Source: Rhizobium leguminosarum (lineage in GTDB: Bacteria; Pseudomonadota; Alphaproteobacteria; Rhizobiales; Rhizobiaceae). From it: a DNA stretch of 64,000 nucleotides. This document shows, one piece after another, positions 32,987-42,278 of this stretch. Location of the stretch: the NCBI RefSeq assembly GCF_001652265.1, contig NZ_LWBS01000461.1, positions 1-64,000 on the forward strand, in the 5' to 3' direction. Under the pieces are notes generated by a model. That model had not been told where the DNA came from, made no database searches, and was given only the letters and a program-made list of their open reading frames with translations. Position 1 is the first letter of the stretch, and every line of letters begins with the position of its first letter. The position numbers were made by a program, and so were the translations under genes.

Positions 32987-34324
32987 ATGGCGTGTGCGGT
33001 CGGGACGTTCGATGACGTCACCCCTCTTGGCGGATCTGCTTTCCGTTGGCGCAGATCTCGCGGTTTCCTTTACGGTGTTGTCGGCGCCGGATTTCTGACC
33101 TCCACATGGCTGATCGCGACCTTCGCGACGATGCACTCGATAGCCACTCCCTATTCTCCGCCGGATCGCCTGGCACAGGTGGCGACTGCACCGAAGGTGG
33201 CGCCTACACCGCGCCATGAGAGGCTGATCCATGTCGGCAAGGCCGACCGGCTAACCGCCTTCGATGCGAAGCCGACGATCCCGCTGACGGCAAGCCTCAT
33301 TCAATCCCATGCCGAAAAGACCGCCGCCGCTGCAACGGCGCTCGCGGTTCTCGCCAAAAGCAATCGCCTCGCTATGGCTGCCGAACAGCCCGTGGTGGCT
33401 GCGATTTCTGACAGCGCCAAATTCCGCAAGGACGATGTTATCGCGCCGCCGGTTGAGCTCGCCTCGGCAGAGACCGAAGAAGACGACGGCGACCGGATCA
33501 TCGTTCCCTCGAAGGAGGCGGTGGCTGCAGCCGAACTCACAGCCCTGCTTGCGCTTGCCGATGCAGGATCCCGGCAAATCGCGCCGGCTCCGGTCGAGCC
33601 AACCGCATCTCCCGTCAAAACCGCCTCAATTCCCGCCTCGGAACCTGCACCGGTGGTCGTTGCCGCCGCGGAGGACGCGCCACCCTTCGATCTCGTGCTG
33701 GCGCCGGACGAGGGTTCCGTGCCGCTACCGATGGCACGTCCTGATGGCCTCATCGGTAAACCGGCACTGGCCTCCAAGGGTTCGCTGCGCTCTGGCGAGC
33801 CTGCACTTGCCTATGCCCAGCCGAACTCGCCGATCGAGGATGACGAGGACGATGCAGTGCCGCGCTACGACAAGCCGGTGTTCTCGCCGAAGCTGCGCGC
33901 AGGCGTGGCGATCTACGATATCGAAAACAGCACCGTCTATTTGCCGAACGGCGAACGGCTCGAGGCCCATTCCGGGCTCGGCAAGATGCGCGACAACCCG
34001 CGTTACGTGAACAAGAAGATGCGCGGACCAACGCCGCCGCACACTTATGTCCTCACCGTGCGCGAAAGCCTTTTCCATGGGGTCGAGGCGCTGCGGCTGA
34101 CGCCGGTGCAGGGTTCGGACGCCATCTATGACCGTGTCGGCCTTCTCGCCCATACCTATATGCTCGGCAAGAACGGCGATTCCAACGGCTGCGTCTCCTT
34201 CAAGGACTACCGCCGCTTCCTCGCCGCCTACAAGCGCGGCGACATCAAGCAGCTCGTGGTGGTGCCGCGGCTGAACAACAAACCGTCTTCGACCTTTGCT
34301 TCGCTGTTTTCGCGGCGCAGCTGA
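32987..34324 (+). CDS. DUF2778 (Tlde1-like) envelope protein
   Basis: A 445-residue protein with one N-terminal membrane helix (GFLYGVVGAGFLTSTWLIAT, about residues 26-45). A long Ala/Pro/Glu-rich region (about 60-310) follows. The C-terminal domain of about 130 residues (AGVAIYDIENSTVYLPNGER, LFHGVEALRLTPVQGSD, HTYMLGKNGDSNGCVSFKDY) carries the H-x-G-x-x-G-x-S-x-G-C catalytic pattern of DUF2778/L,D-transpeptidase-like enzymes. It should act on peptidoglycan in the periplasm. Start ATG 32987; longer frames upstream lack support. Confidence 0.78.
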   Translation: MACAVGTFDDVTPLGGSAFRWRRSRGFLYGVVGAGFLTSTWLIATFATMHSIATPYSPPDRLAQVATAPKVAPTPRHERLIHVGKADRLTAFDAKPTIPLTASLIQSHAEKTAAAATALAVLAKSNRLAMAAEQPVVAAISDSAKFRKDDVIAPPVELASAETEEDDGDRIIVPSKEAVAAAELTALLALADAGSRQIAPAPVEPTASPVKTASIPASEPAPVVVAAAEDAPPFDLVLAPDEGSVPLPMARPDGLIGKPALASKGSLRSGEPALAYAQPNSPIEDDEDDAVPRYDKPVFSPKLRAGVAIYDIENSTVYLPNGERLEAHSGLGKMRDNPRYVNKKMRGPTPPHTYVLTVRESLFHGVEALRLTPVQGSDAIYDRVGLLAHTYMLGKNGDSNGCVSFKDYRRFLAAYKRGDIKQLVVVPRLNNKPSSTFASLFSRRS

Positions 34325-34363
34325 GGATTGGAGAGCGCACTGCCGATTGCCCGGCTGCGGGCG

Positions 34364-35521
34364 CTACTTCAACCAAGCTGCGATCCTCTCCACCGCCTCG
34401 CCGATCTCGGCTTGCGAGCCCGCATAGGACAGACGCAGCGTTCGACTTCCCTCCAGCGGATCGAAATCGAGACCGGGCGTTGCGGCGACGTCGATTTCCG
34501 CGAGCATGCGTTTGGCAAAGCCCATGCTGTCGTTGGTGAAGCGGATGACGTCGAGATAGGCGTAGAAGGCCCCGTCCATCGGCGAGGCGATCGAAAACCC
34601 GATCTGCGGCAGTCGCCGCATCAGCAAATCGCGGTTGGCGGCGTAACTGGCCTTGTAACGATCGAGCTCGGCGCCGGCGCTGAGAGCGGCCGTGGCGGCA
34701 ATCTGGGAGAGCTCGGGCGGGGAAATATAGAGGCTCTGCGCCACCCGCTCGATCGGCCGAACCAGGCGCTCGGGAAGCACCATCCAGCCGATTCGCCAGC
34801 CGGTCATGCAATAATATTTGGAGAAAGAGTTGATGACGATCGCCTCGTCGGTCAGCTCCAGCGCGCTCGCCTCCTCGCCTGCGAAGGTCAGCCCGTGGTA
34901 GATTTCATCGGAGATGAAGGCGATGGAATGGGCCGCGCAGTAATCCGAAAGCGCCTTCAGCTCCTCGCGACCGGTCACCGTGCCAGTCGGATTGGCGGGG
35001 CTTGCGAGCAGCACGCCTTTCAGCGTGATGCCGCTTTCCTTCTGCGCCGCTTCGAGGCTTTGCGGCGTCAGGGTGAAGTGGGTTTCGGCCGTTACGGGCA
35101 CTTCAAGAACCTTCAGGCCGAGTGCGCCGAGGATATTGCGATAGGCGGGATAACCGGGTTTTGCGATCGCCACCGCATCACCGGCATCGAAGAGCGACAG
35201 GAAGGCGAGATTGAAGCCGGCCGAGGAACCGGTGGTGATGGCGATACGCGTGGGGTCGATCTCCAGGCCGTGGCGATCCTTGTAGTGCCAGGCGAGCGCC
35301 GATTTCAGCCGCGCCGTACCCAGCGCATCGGTATAGCCGATCCGGCCTTCGGCAAGGGCTGCGCGCGCCGCTTCGAGAGCCGCTTGAGGTGCCGGATGCG
35401 AGGGCTGACCAACCGCCATCGAGATCACCGGATGGCCGCTCGCGCGCCGCTTCGTTGCCTCCGCCAAAACGTCCATGGCGTGAAAAGGCTCGACTTCGCT
35501 GCGTTTCGATATGGAAAACAA
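34364..35521 (-). CDS. PLP aminotransferase, class I/II
   Basis: A 385-residue aminotransferase. Motifs are ISMAVGQPSHPAPQ, GYTDALGTARLKSALAWHY, LLASPANPTGTVTG, ISDEIYHGLTF and the PLP-lysine region INSFSKYYCMTGWRIGWMV, with RLSYAG near the end. Substrate is not predictable. It is convergent with the DUF2778 gene and has no co-directional neighbour. TTG 35521 gives the expected N-terminus, but ATG at residue 16 (MDVLAEATKRR) is possible. Confidence 0.85.
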   Translation of the reverse strand: MFSISKRSEVEPFHAMDVLAEATKRRASGHPVISMAVGQPSHPAPQAALEAARAALAEGRIGYTDALGTARLKSALAWHYKDRHGLEIDPTRIAITTGSSAGFNLAFLSLFDAGDAVAIAKPGYPAYRNILGALGLKVLEVPVTAETHFTLTPQSLEAAQKESGITLKGVLLASPANPTGTVTGREELKALSDYCAAHSIAFISDEIYHGLTFAGEEASALELTDEAIVINSFSKYYCMTGWRIGWMVLPERLVRPIERVAQSLYISPPELSQIAATAALSAGAELDRYKASYAANRDLLMRRLPQIGFSIASPMDGAFYAYLDVIRFTNDSMGFAKRMLAEIDVAATPGLDFDPLEGSRTLRLSYAGSQAEIGEAVERIAAWLK

Positions 35522-35731
35522 GATCGCTTCTCGCTCAGCTTCTGCAATGACGGCCCGACAATTGCCGCATTAATCGGCTCATCACAATCCCGCGAGGGCC
35601 GCGTGGGGATGAAAAATTCCTGTTTGAGCAGAACCGAACGCACCGTACCTTGACGCGACGCATTCAAGTCCATTAACCCGGCGACGTCATCTCGACGACG
35701 AGACGACCATACCGCCGATGACGAGGATATC

Positions 35732-36490
35732 ATGGCATTCTTCCCGAAGACCTTCACCGCTCTGGCGCTTGCCGCATCGATTGCCCTTCCGCTTCCGGCG
35801 GCAGCGCTCGACGACCAGCAGAAGAAGGAGTTCGGCGAATTCATCAAGCAATACCTGATCGAGAACCCCGAGATCATGCTCGAAGTCCAGGACGCGCTGC
35901 AGAAGAAGCAGGAAGCCCAGCGGTTGGTGAAAGCCAATATGGCGATCGAAGAGAACACCACCGACATCTTCGAATCGAAGAACGACGTTACGCTCGGCAA
36001 TCCCAAGGGCGATGTGACCGTCGTCGAGTTCTTCGATTATAATTGCAGCTACTGCCGGCATGCGCTGCCCGACATGCAGGCGATGCTTAAGAAGGACAAG
36101 AACGTCCGTTTCGTCCTCAAGGAGTTTCCGATCCTCGGGCCGGATTCGGTTGCAGCCCACAAGGTGGCCGACGCTTTCCGCAAGCTGGCACCGGAGAAAT
36201 ATGCCGATTTCCACGTTGCCCTTCTCGGCACCGAAGGCCGCGCCTCTGACGAAACAGCGATCGCGGTCGCCGCTTCGCTCGGCGTCAGCGAGGAGAAGAT
36301 CCGCGCCGAGATGGCAAAGAGCCCGAATGACGGCATCGTCCAGGCGACCTACCAGCTCGCCTCCAGTCTCGGCATCAGCGGCACGCCATCCTATGTGATC
36401 GGCAACGAACTGGTGCCGGGTGCTGTCGGGCTCGATGATCTCGAAGCCAAGGTCAAGAACATGCGCAGCTGCGGCAAGACCGCCTGCTGA
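35732..36490 (+). CDS. DsbA-family thiol:disulfide oxidoreductase
   Basis: A 252-residue periplasmic protein with a signal peptide (LALAASIALPLPAAALD). A helical segment (FGEFIKQYLIENPEIMLEVQ) and a thioredoxin fold follow, containing FFDYNCSYCRHALP with Cys105 and Cys108. The cis-Pro loop is GISGTPSYVIGNELVPG. This is the Com1/DsbA-like layout that oxidises or isomerises disulfides in exported proteins. It stands upstream of aroQ, in the same direction. Confidence 0.9.
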   Translation: MAFFPKTFTALALAASIALPLPAAALDDQQKKEFGEFIKQYLIENPEIMLEVQDALQKKQEAQRLVKANMAIEENTTDIFESKNDVTLGNPKGDVTVVEFFDYNCSYCRHALPDMQAMLKKDKNVRFVLKEFPILGPDSVAAHKVADAFRKLAPEKYADFHVALLGTEGRASDETAIAVAASLGVSEEKIRAEMAKSPNDGIVQATYQLASSLGISGTPSYVIGNELVPGAVGLDDLEAKVKNMRSCGKTAC

Positions 36491-36650
36491 GCAATCAACC
36501 GCCAAACGATAGCCCATCAAATCGCCAAAATCGAAGTGTTTCAACCATGTGGACAAATGTGGCGCGATTGCCGCTGGCCAATCCGTAAGGGCTTTCATTC
36601 AGCTCTCGCGGAGTCTATAGGTTGCCGTCGTACATTTTACGGAACATTCG

Positions 36651-37088
36651 ATGACGCAAACGATTTTTGTCCTGAACGGCCCCAACCTGAACATGCTGGG
36701 CAAACGAGAGCCCGGCATTTATGGCGGCAAGACGCTCAAGGACATCGAGGCGGACTGCAAGGCCGCAGGCCGCGAACTCGGCATCGATATCGATTTCCGT
36801 CAGAGCAACCACGAAGGCACGCTCGTCGACTGGTTCCATGAGGCCGACGAAAATGCCGCCGGGGTTGCCATCAATGCAGGCGCCTATACGCATACATCGG
36901 TCGCGCTACATGATGCGATCCGCGCCATTTCCATTCCCGTCGTCGAGCTCCACATATCCAACGTGCATGCACGGGAAGAATTCCGCCACAAGTCGATGAT
37001 CGCGCCGGCATGCAAAGGCGTGATCTGCGGCTTCGGGCCTTACAGTTACATCCTGGCGCTCCACGCGCTGAAGAACATCACGGCATAA
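36651..37088 (+). CDS. aroQ: 3-dehydroquinate dehydratase, type II
   Basis: A 145-residue enzyme of the shikimate pathway. Motifs are VLNGPNLNMLGKREPGIYG with the catalytic Tyr, DFRQSNHEGTLVDW, INAGAYTHTSVALHDAI and VELHISNVHAREEFRHKS, followed by GVICGFGPYSYILAL. Length is normal. The next gene accB starts 20 bases later, a common aroQ-accB-accC operon. Confidence 0.96.
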   Translation: MTQTIFVLNGPNLNMLGKREPGIYGGKTLKDIEADCKAAGRELGIDIDFRQSNHEGTLVDWFHEADENAAGVAINAGAYTHTSVALHDAIRAISIPVVELHISNVHAREEFRHKSMIAPACKGVICGFGPYSYILALHALKNITA

Positions 37089-37108
37089 GAAGAAGACAGG
37101 GCAACACC

Positions 37109-37564
37109 ATGGCTGAAAAGAAATCGGGTATCGACCAGGCACTGATCCGCGATCTCGCCAATATTCTCAACGAAACGGATCTGACGGAGATCGAGGTCGA
37201 GCAGGATGACCTGCGTATCCGCGTTTCGCGCGCCGGCACGCCGCAATATGTCCAGGCGCCGATCGCAACACCGGCCTTTGCCGCTCCGGCAGCCGCTGCC
37301 GCGCCGGCCGCAGCTCCCAGCCGCAACCCGGCCAATGTCGTCAATGCACCGATGGTGGGCACCGTCTACATGGCGCCGGCTCCGGGCGCGCGTCCGTTCA
37401 TCGAAGTCGGCGCGACCGTCAAGGAAGGCCAGACGCTGATCATCATCGAAGCGATGAAGACGATGAACCAGATCCCTTCGCCGAAGTCAGGCAAGGTGAC
37501 CGAGATCCTCGTCGATGACGGACATCCCGTTGAGTACGGCCAAGCCCTCGTCGTCATCGAATAG
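37109..37564 (+). CDS. accB: Biotin carboxyl carrier protein of acetyl-CoA carboxylase
   Basis: A 151-residue BCCP. An N-terminal helical part ([20 protein letters not shown]) precedes an Ala/Pro linker (about 50-75). The biotinyl domain has [22 protein letters not shown] and EAMKTMNQI, whose Lys117 carries biotin. With accC it forms the biotin carboxylase half of the enzyme that makes malonyl-CoA. accC follows 10 bases later. Confidence 0.96.
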   Translation: MAEKKSGIDQALIRDLANILNETDLTEIEVEQDDLRIRVSRAGTPQYVQAPIATPAFAAPAAAAAPAAAPSRNPANVVNAPMVGTVYMAPAPGARPFIEVGATVKEGQTLIIIEAMKTMNQIPSPKSGKVTEILVDDGHPVEYGQALVVIE

Positions 37565-37574
37565 GCCGATGCCC

Positions 37575-38924
37575 ATGATTTCGAAAATCCTCATCGCCAA
37601 TCGCGGGGAAATCGCCCTTCGCGTGCTCCGGGCCTGCAAAGAGCTCGGCATCGCCTGCGTCGTGGTTCATTCCACCGCCGACGCCGATGCCATGCATGTG
37701 CGCCTTGCCGACGAAAGTGTGTGCATCGGCCCGCCCTCCTCGCGCGAGAGCTATCTCAACATCCACCAGATCGTCGCCGCCTGCGAGATCACCGGCGCCG
37801 ACGCCGTGCATCCGGGCTACGGCTTTCTGTCGGAGAATGCCAAGTTCGCCGATATCCTTGAAGCCCACGGCATCACTTTCATTGGGCCGACGGCGGATCA
37901 TATCCGCATCATGGGCGACAAGATCACGGCCAAGACGACGGCGCTGGAACTCGGCATTCCCGTCGTTCCGGGCTCGGACGGCGAAGTGAAGACCGAAGAG
38001 GATGCGCTGAAGACCGCCGCCGAAATCGGCTATCCCGTACTGATCAAGGCCACGGCCGGCGGCGGCGGACGCGGCATGAAGGTCGCCAAGAGCGAGGCCG
38101 ACCTGATCGAAGCCTGGTCGACGGCGCGCACGGAAGCGGCAGCCGCCTTCGGCAACGATGCCGTCTACATGGAAAAATATCTCGGCAAGCCGCGCCACAT
38201 CGAAATCCAGGTGTTCGGCGACGGCGAAGGCAATGCCATCCATCTCGGCGAGCGCGACTGCTCGCTGCAGCGCCGCCATCAGAAGGTCTGGGAAGAGGCG
38301 AATTCGCCGGCACTCAACGTCGAGCAGCGCATGAAGATCGGCCAGGTCTGTGCCGACGCCATGAAGAAGCTGAAATATCGCGGCGCCGGCACGATCGAAT
38401 TCCTCTACGAGAACGGCGAGTTCTATTTCATCGAAATGAACACCCGCCTGCAGGTGGAGCATCCGATCACCGAAGCGATCACCGGCATCGACCTCGTGCA
38501 CGAGCAGATCCGCGTCGCCTCCGGCGGCGGTCTCTCGGTGACGCAGGACGAAGTGCATTTTTCCGGTCACGCCATCGAGTGCCGCATCAATGCCGAGCAC
38601 CCGCGCACCTTCGTGCCCTCGCCCGGCACCATCACGCATTTCCACGCGCCGGGCGGCCTCGGCGTACGCATCGATTCCGGCGCCTATCAGGGCTACAAGA
38701 TCCCGCCCTATTACGACAGCCTCATCGGCAAGCTGATCGTGCACGGCCGTACCCGCGTCGAATGCATGATGCGCCTGCGCCGGGCGCTCGACGAATTTGT
38801 CGTCGACGGCATCAATACGACGCTGCCGCTGTTCCAGGATCTCGTTTCCAACCAGGATATCGCCAACGGCGACTACGACATCCACTGGCTGGAAGACTAC
38901 CTCGCAGACACACCGGCGGCATAG
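37575..38924 (+). CDS. accC: Biotin carboxylase subunit of acetyl-CoA carboxylase
   Basis: A 449-residue ATP-grasp enzyme that carboxylates biotin on AccB. Motifs are [47 protein letters not shown] (nucleotide loop), [32 protein letters not shown] (metal Glu/Asn and catalytic Arg) and [11 protein letters not shown] selected ATG 37575 (MISKIL); ATG 37569 adds two residues. aat begins 7 bases after the stop. Confidence 0.96.
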   Translation: MISKILIANRGEIALRVLRACKELGIACVVVHSTADADAMHVRLADESVCIGPPSSRESYLNIHQIVAACEITGADAVHPGYGFLSENAKFADILEAHGITFIGPTADHIRIMGDKITAKTTALELGIPVVPGSDGEVKTEEDALKTAAEIGYPVLIKATAGGGGRGMKVAKSEADLIEAWSTARTEAAAAFGNDAVYMEKYLGKPRHIEIQVFGDGEGNAIHLGERDCSLQRRHQKVWEEANSPALNVEQRMKIGQVCADAMKKLKYRGAGTIEFLYENGEFYFIEMNTRLQVEHPITEAITGIDLVHEQIRVASGGGLSVTQDEVHFSGHAIECRINAEHPRTFVPSPGTITHFHAPGGLGVRIDSGAYQGYKIPPYYDSLIGKLIVHGRTRVECMMRLRRALDEFVVDGINTTLPLFQDLVSNQDIANGDYDIHWLEDYLADTPAA

Positions 38925-38931
38925 GACAGGA

Positions 38932-39546
38932 ATGGCAGGATCGCGCAGGAAGTCACCAGGCATAACCCCTGACATTCTCCTGCGCGCCTATTCTATCGGC
39001 CTCTTCCCGATGGCCGAATCCGCCGACGACCCGGAGATCTTCTGGGTCGAACCGGAACTGCGCGGCGTGTTGCCGCTCGACCATTTCCACGTGTCGAAAA
39101 GCCTTGCCAAGATGGTGCGCAAGAAACCCTTCGATATCCGTTTCGATCACGCTTTCGATCAGGTCATCGCCGCCTGTGCGGAGGAGACATCCGGGCGCCC
39201 GAGCACCTGGATCAACAGGACGATCAGATCACTTTACGCGACGCTCTTCGACATGGGCCATGCCCATACCGTCGAAGCCTGGGAGGGCGACAAGCTGGTC
39301 GGCGGCCTCTACGGTGTCTCGCTCGGCTCGGCCTTCTTCGGCGAAAGCATGTTTTCGCGCCGGACAGATGCCTCGAAGATCTGCCTCGTGCATCTCGTCG
39401 ACCGGCTGCGGGAAAGGGGCTTCACCCTGCTCGACACGCAGTTCACTACCGAGCACCTGAAGACGTTCGGAGCGATCGACGTTCCGAAAACCGATTATGC
39501 CGCGATGCTTGCCGCGGCGATGGAATCGCCGCATCTGGAATTCTGA
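38932..39546 (+). CDS. aat: Leucyl/phenylalanyl-tRNA-protein transferase
   Basis: A 204-residue N-end rule enzyme that adds Leu or Phe to proteins with N-terminal Lys/Arg, marking them for ClpAP. Motifs are [86 protein letters not shown] and [10 protein letters not shown]. Position after accBC is usual in rhizobia. Confidence 0.95.
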   Translation: MAGSRRKSPGITPDILLRAYSIGLFPMAESADDPEIFWVEPELRGVLPLDHFHVSKSLAKMVRKKPFDIRFDHAFDQVIAACAEETSGRPSTWINRTIRSLYATLFDMGHAHTVEAWEGDKLVGGLYGVSLGSAFFGESMFSRRTDASKICLVHLVDRLRERGFTLLDTQFTTEHLKTFGAIDVPKTDYAAMLAAAMESPHLEF

Positions 39547-39656
39547 AGATCGTTTTCAGAGTAAAATCCGGCAGACAATATCATCCTTGCCCGTCGTGGA
39601 TCACTTCGTTCCACGCGTCGGGTTGTGGAGGATGCGGCAGACCAGCGAAGACGCAG

Positions 39657-40091
39657 TTACTTCGCCTTGGAGCCGTCAGGCGCCGGGACATCCGAGTTTG
39701 CCTTGCAGTCTTTCAGCCAGACGTCGTAGATCGGGTGTTCGACGGCATTGAGGCCGGGGCTGGCGGCGAACATCCAGCCGGTGAAGATGCGGCGAATCTT
39801 GCGGTCGAGGGTGATCTCGTCAACCTCGACGAAACCATCGATCTTCTGCGCTTCCGACTGGTCGCGCGAATAACAGGCCTTCGGTGTCACCTGCAACGCA
39901 CCGAACTGTACCGTCTCATTGACATAGACGTCGAACGTCGTGATGCGGCCGGTGATCTTGTCGAGGCCGGAGAAGACGGCAACCGGATTTTCGATGCGTG
40001 CGGCATTTGCCGCAACTGGCGGAAGCAGGGCCGAGAGCGCCAGCAGCGATCCGGCGGCACGCAGCACCTTGTTCCGCGTGAAGAGCTTCAT
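39657..40091 (-). CDS. DUF2155 periplasmic protein
   Basis: A 144-residue protein with a signal peptide (AAGSLLALSALLPPVAANA). The DUF2155 core follows: VFSGLDKITGRITTFDVYVNETVQFGALQVTPKACYSR, then FVEVDEITLDRKIRRIFTGWMFAASPGLNAVEHPIYDVWLKDC, with two conserved cysteines. Known only as a conserved alphaproteobacterial exported protein. It lies next to NDUFA12 in many rhizobia. Confidence 0.88.
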   Translation of the reverse strand: MKLFTRNKVLRAAGSLLALSALLPPVAANAARIENPVAVFSGLDKITGRITTFDVYVNETVQFGALQVTPKACYSRDQSEAQKIDGFVEVDEITLDRKIRRIFTGWMFAASPGLNAVEHPIYDVWLKDCKANSDVPAPDGSKAK

Positions 40092-40206
40092 ATGTACCCG
40101 TCTCCAGACATTTTCAGTTCACGGCCGCGGTCAAGCGCGGCCGACCTGCGGGTAAAGGTCAATTGTGGCCAAAAGCCGGGTCTCGGTATCGCCCGGTCGG
40201 GCCGTC

Positions 40207-40605
40207 TCAGTTGCCCGGCGTCCAGGCGTCGTAATCGCCGGTGACGCGCGGACGCTCGCCCGGAACGGAAATGGAGCCCGGCGGACGATAGGCCTGTGGC
40301 GAACCGGTATGGTTGGGACGGTGCGGCTTCTGCCATTCCTTGGCGACGTAGCTCTCCTTGGACGGGGGAACATCGGTGCGATGATGCATCCAGCCATGCC
40401 AACCCGGCGGAATGGCGGAGGCTTCGGCATAACCCTTGTAGATCACCCAGCGCTTCGGCAGACCGTAGGAAGACATGCCGCCTTCGTAGTAGACGTTGCC
40501 GAATTCATCCTCGCCGACGCGCTTGCCAAAACGCCAGGTCGCAAAACGCGTGCCCATCGTCTGACTGTTCCACCAGGTAAAGGTCTGAACCAGAAGATTC
40601 CACAT
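40207..40605 (-). CDS. NDUFA12-like subunit of NADH:ubiquinone oxidoreductase
   Basis: A 132-residue protein with MWNLLVQTFTWWNSQTMGTRF, RVGEDEFGNVYYEGG, RWVIYKGYAEASAIPPGWHGWMHHRTD and QKPHRPNHTGSPQAYRPPGS, the NDUFA12 (B17.2) pattern. This accessory subunit of complex I is found in alphaproteobacteria and mitochondria. The start is MWNLL at 40605, behind AAGGA; the earlier in-frame start at 40638 is unlikely. Upstream of DUF2155 on the same strand. Confidence 0.93.
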   Translation of the reverse strand: MWNLLVQTFTWWNSQTMGTRFATWRFGKRVGEDEFGNVYYEGGMSSYGLPKRWVIYKGYAEASAIPPGWHGWMHHRTDVPPSKESYVAKEWQKPHRPNHTGSPQAYRPPGSISVPGERPRVTGDYDAWTPGN

Positions 40606-40708
40606 GTCTTTTCCTTGTGCCCGCCAGATGCGAGCCAAACCAGAATTCGTTTCCTCGCTTATGCCGTCGCCAAGCCGAATTGTCCAGCGATTCCACGAGG
40701 GCCACGGG

Positions 40709-41120
40709 TCATTTCAAAGCCATCTTGAAGCCCAGATGCGAGGGCTTGAAGCCCAGCCTTTCGTAGAAACGACGGGCGTCCTTGCGTATCGCATTCAAGG
40801 TCAACGCTAGCCCCCCGATACCGCGGCCTTTTGCCTCGGCAATGGCGAATTCGATCATCAGCGCGCTGACCCCCTGCCCGCGCATATCGGCGCGCGCCTG
40901 GACCGCCTTGATGATCATCGCCGAGGAGCCGCGGCCATGCGACGTAAAGCGTCTGGTCGGGCGAAGCCTCGATGGCGGCGAAGGCCCTGACATAGTCGGG
41001 AAAGGCTTCGGGATCGGTCGTATCGCCGTGACCGCCGAGCGCATCGGCGGCAAACATAGCCACCAGCGCCGGCAGGTCGTCCTTGCGAGCTTCACGGATA
41101 TTCAAATCTTGTGGCACCAC
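40709..41120 (-). pseudogene. GNAT acetyltransferase broken by an internal deletion
   Basis: Two overlapping minus frames together make one GNAT protein. The first gives the N-terminus (VPQDLNIREARKDDLPALVAMFAADALGGHGDTTDPEAFPDYVRAF to DQTLYVA). The second frame continues with GRGSSAMIIKAVQARADMRGQGVSALMIEFAIAEAKGRG and RKDARRFYERLGFKPSHLGFKMALK. The junction is near 40945-40955 (minus TACGTCGCATGGCCGCGGCT). The usual segment between YVAE and TGRGS (about 20 residues) is missing, so a small out-of-frame deletion is likely. The second frame alone lacks the first part of the fold. A sequencing error cannot explain the missing residues. Confidence 0.75.
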
Positions 41121-41175
41121 ACTTTTCTACCTATGTAAAAATTGGACGATGATTGTGGCGGAAGGAAAAAGACGG

Positions 41176-41778
41176 ATGTTCTTGAGCGATATCCGTGAGG
41201 TCAAATACTCCGCCAGGGATATTCGGCTTAGAATTGCACTATCAACGCTGGTGATAATTGTCTTCGGCTTCGGGCTTTTCGACAGGACTTTGAATTCGCT
41301 TTTCCTAACCCTTCTGTGTGGGCCGCCAATTGCGTACTACCTATTTCGCAATCTTTATGTCCTAATCTTTTCGCCCAATAAGACGATCATTGCGATAGGC
41401 CCAAATGGCTTCAAAGATCTTCGGCTAGTGCAAGAATTAATTCCATGGCCGGCAGTCGCACGCATCGAGGAGGCAGCACCGACGCTGGCGCAAAGGATTT
41501 TGCGGACAATTTTTCTGGTTCTGGGCAACCTGTTGTCCGCAACGCCGGGAACGGGCGCAGACGGCACCGAAGATACAATCGCGGTCTGGTGCCGGCCAGA
41601 CGGCATTCGGGATCGCAAACCGGTGTTCTCACTATTCCATACCGCACGTTCCGCGAATGAACTTCGGCAACTGCGCATCGAAACAAGTGGTCTTACCATG
41701 AGCAAGGAGCGGCTGATGCAACTGCTCCAGACCTACCATGCCCACCACAACAAGGCACTCAACGATACAGGCGTTTAG
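41176..41778 (+). CDS. Membrane protein of unknown function
   Basis: A 200-residue protein with two hydrophobic helices (RLRIALSTLVIIVFGFGLFD, and LFLTLLCGPPIAYYLFRNLYVLIF) followed by a PH-like or GRAM-like cytosolic part (KTIIAIGPNGFKDLRLVQELIPWPAVARIEEAAP). This resembles small STM3941/DUF2982-like membrane proteins, but I cannot name it. Start ATG 41176 follows GAAGGA; ATG 41149 is an alternative. It is more AT-rich than its neighbours and sits between a broken and an intact GNAT gene, suggesting a local insertion. Confidence 0.55.
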   Translation: MFLSDIREVKYSARDIRLRIALSTLVIIVFGFGLFDRTLNSLFLTLLCGPPIAYYLFRNLYVLIFSPNKTIIAIGPNGFKDLRLVQELIPWPAVARIEEAAPTLAQRILRTIFLVLGNLLSATPGTGADGTEDTIAVWCRPDGIRDRKPVFSLFHTARSANELRQLRIETSGLTMSKERLMQLLQTYHAHHNKALNDTGV

Positions 41779-42275
41779 CCCGCCAAGCGCTTCTCCAACA
41801 CCAATGCCGGAATGCCGGATTGTCCGGCTCCGCTATTCTCATTGCGGCCGATCTCGGTGAAGCCGTGCGTGCGATAGAAGGCGATGGCCGCAGCATTCTG
41901 CGGTTCGACTTCGAGGCGCATGATCTCCGCATCCGGAAAGCAGGTTTCGAGTTCGGCGAAGATATCGCGGCCGATACCCTGGCGCTGCAGCGCCGGCCTG
42001 ACATAGAGGAGATGCAGCATGACCGTTTTCGTCAATTGCTGCGACATTGCCGCATACCCCATGCCGCCGATATTGCGGCCGTCATCGGCAATAAGGAATT
42101 CGGCATCCTTTCGCACCAGGCGCGCCTTCAGCGCCGCCGGCGAAAAGAGATGGGCGATTAGATCCTCCACCCTGGCTCTGCCATGCAGGCCGACGTAGCT
42201 GGCATGAAAGCTCTCCACGAGCAGCGCGCGTACCTTCTCCAGGTCGCGCTCGCCGGCAGTGCGGACGAAATACAC
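41775..42275 (-). CDS. GNAT-family N-acetyltransferase
   Basis: A 166-residue protein with the GNAT fold: an N-terminal strand (YFVRTAGERDLEKVRALLVESFHASY), the acetyl-CoA loop LLYVRPALQRQGIGRDIFAELE (R/Q-x-x-G-x-G/A) and MRLEVEPQNAAAIAFYRTHGFTEIGR. Substrate unknown. Its stop overlaps the end of the 41176 gene (convergent, 4 bases) and its start lies 3 bases after the gatB stop, so it is probably cotranscribed with gatB. Confidence 0.87.
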   Translation of the reverse strand: MYFVRTAGERDLEKVRALLVESFHASYVGLHGRARVEDLIAHLFSPAALKARLVRKDAEFLIADDGRNIGGMGYAAMSQQLTKTVMLHLLYVRPALQRQGIGRDIFAELETCFPDAEIMRLEVEPQNAAAIAFYRTHGFTEIGRNENSGAGQSGIPALVLEKRLAG

Positions 42276-42278
42276 CGC

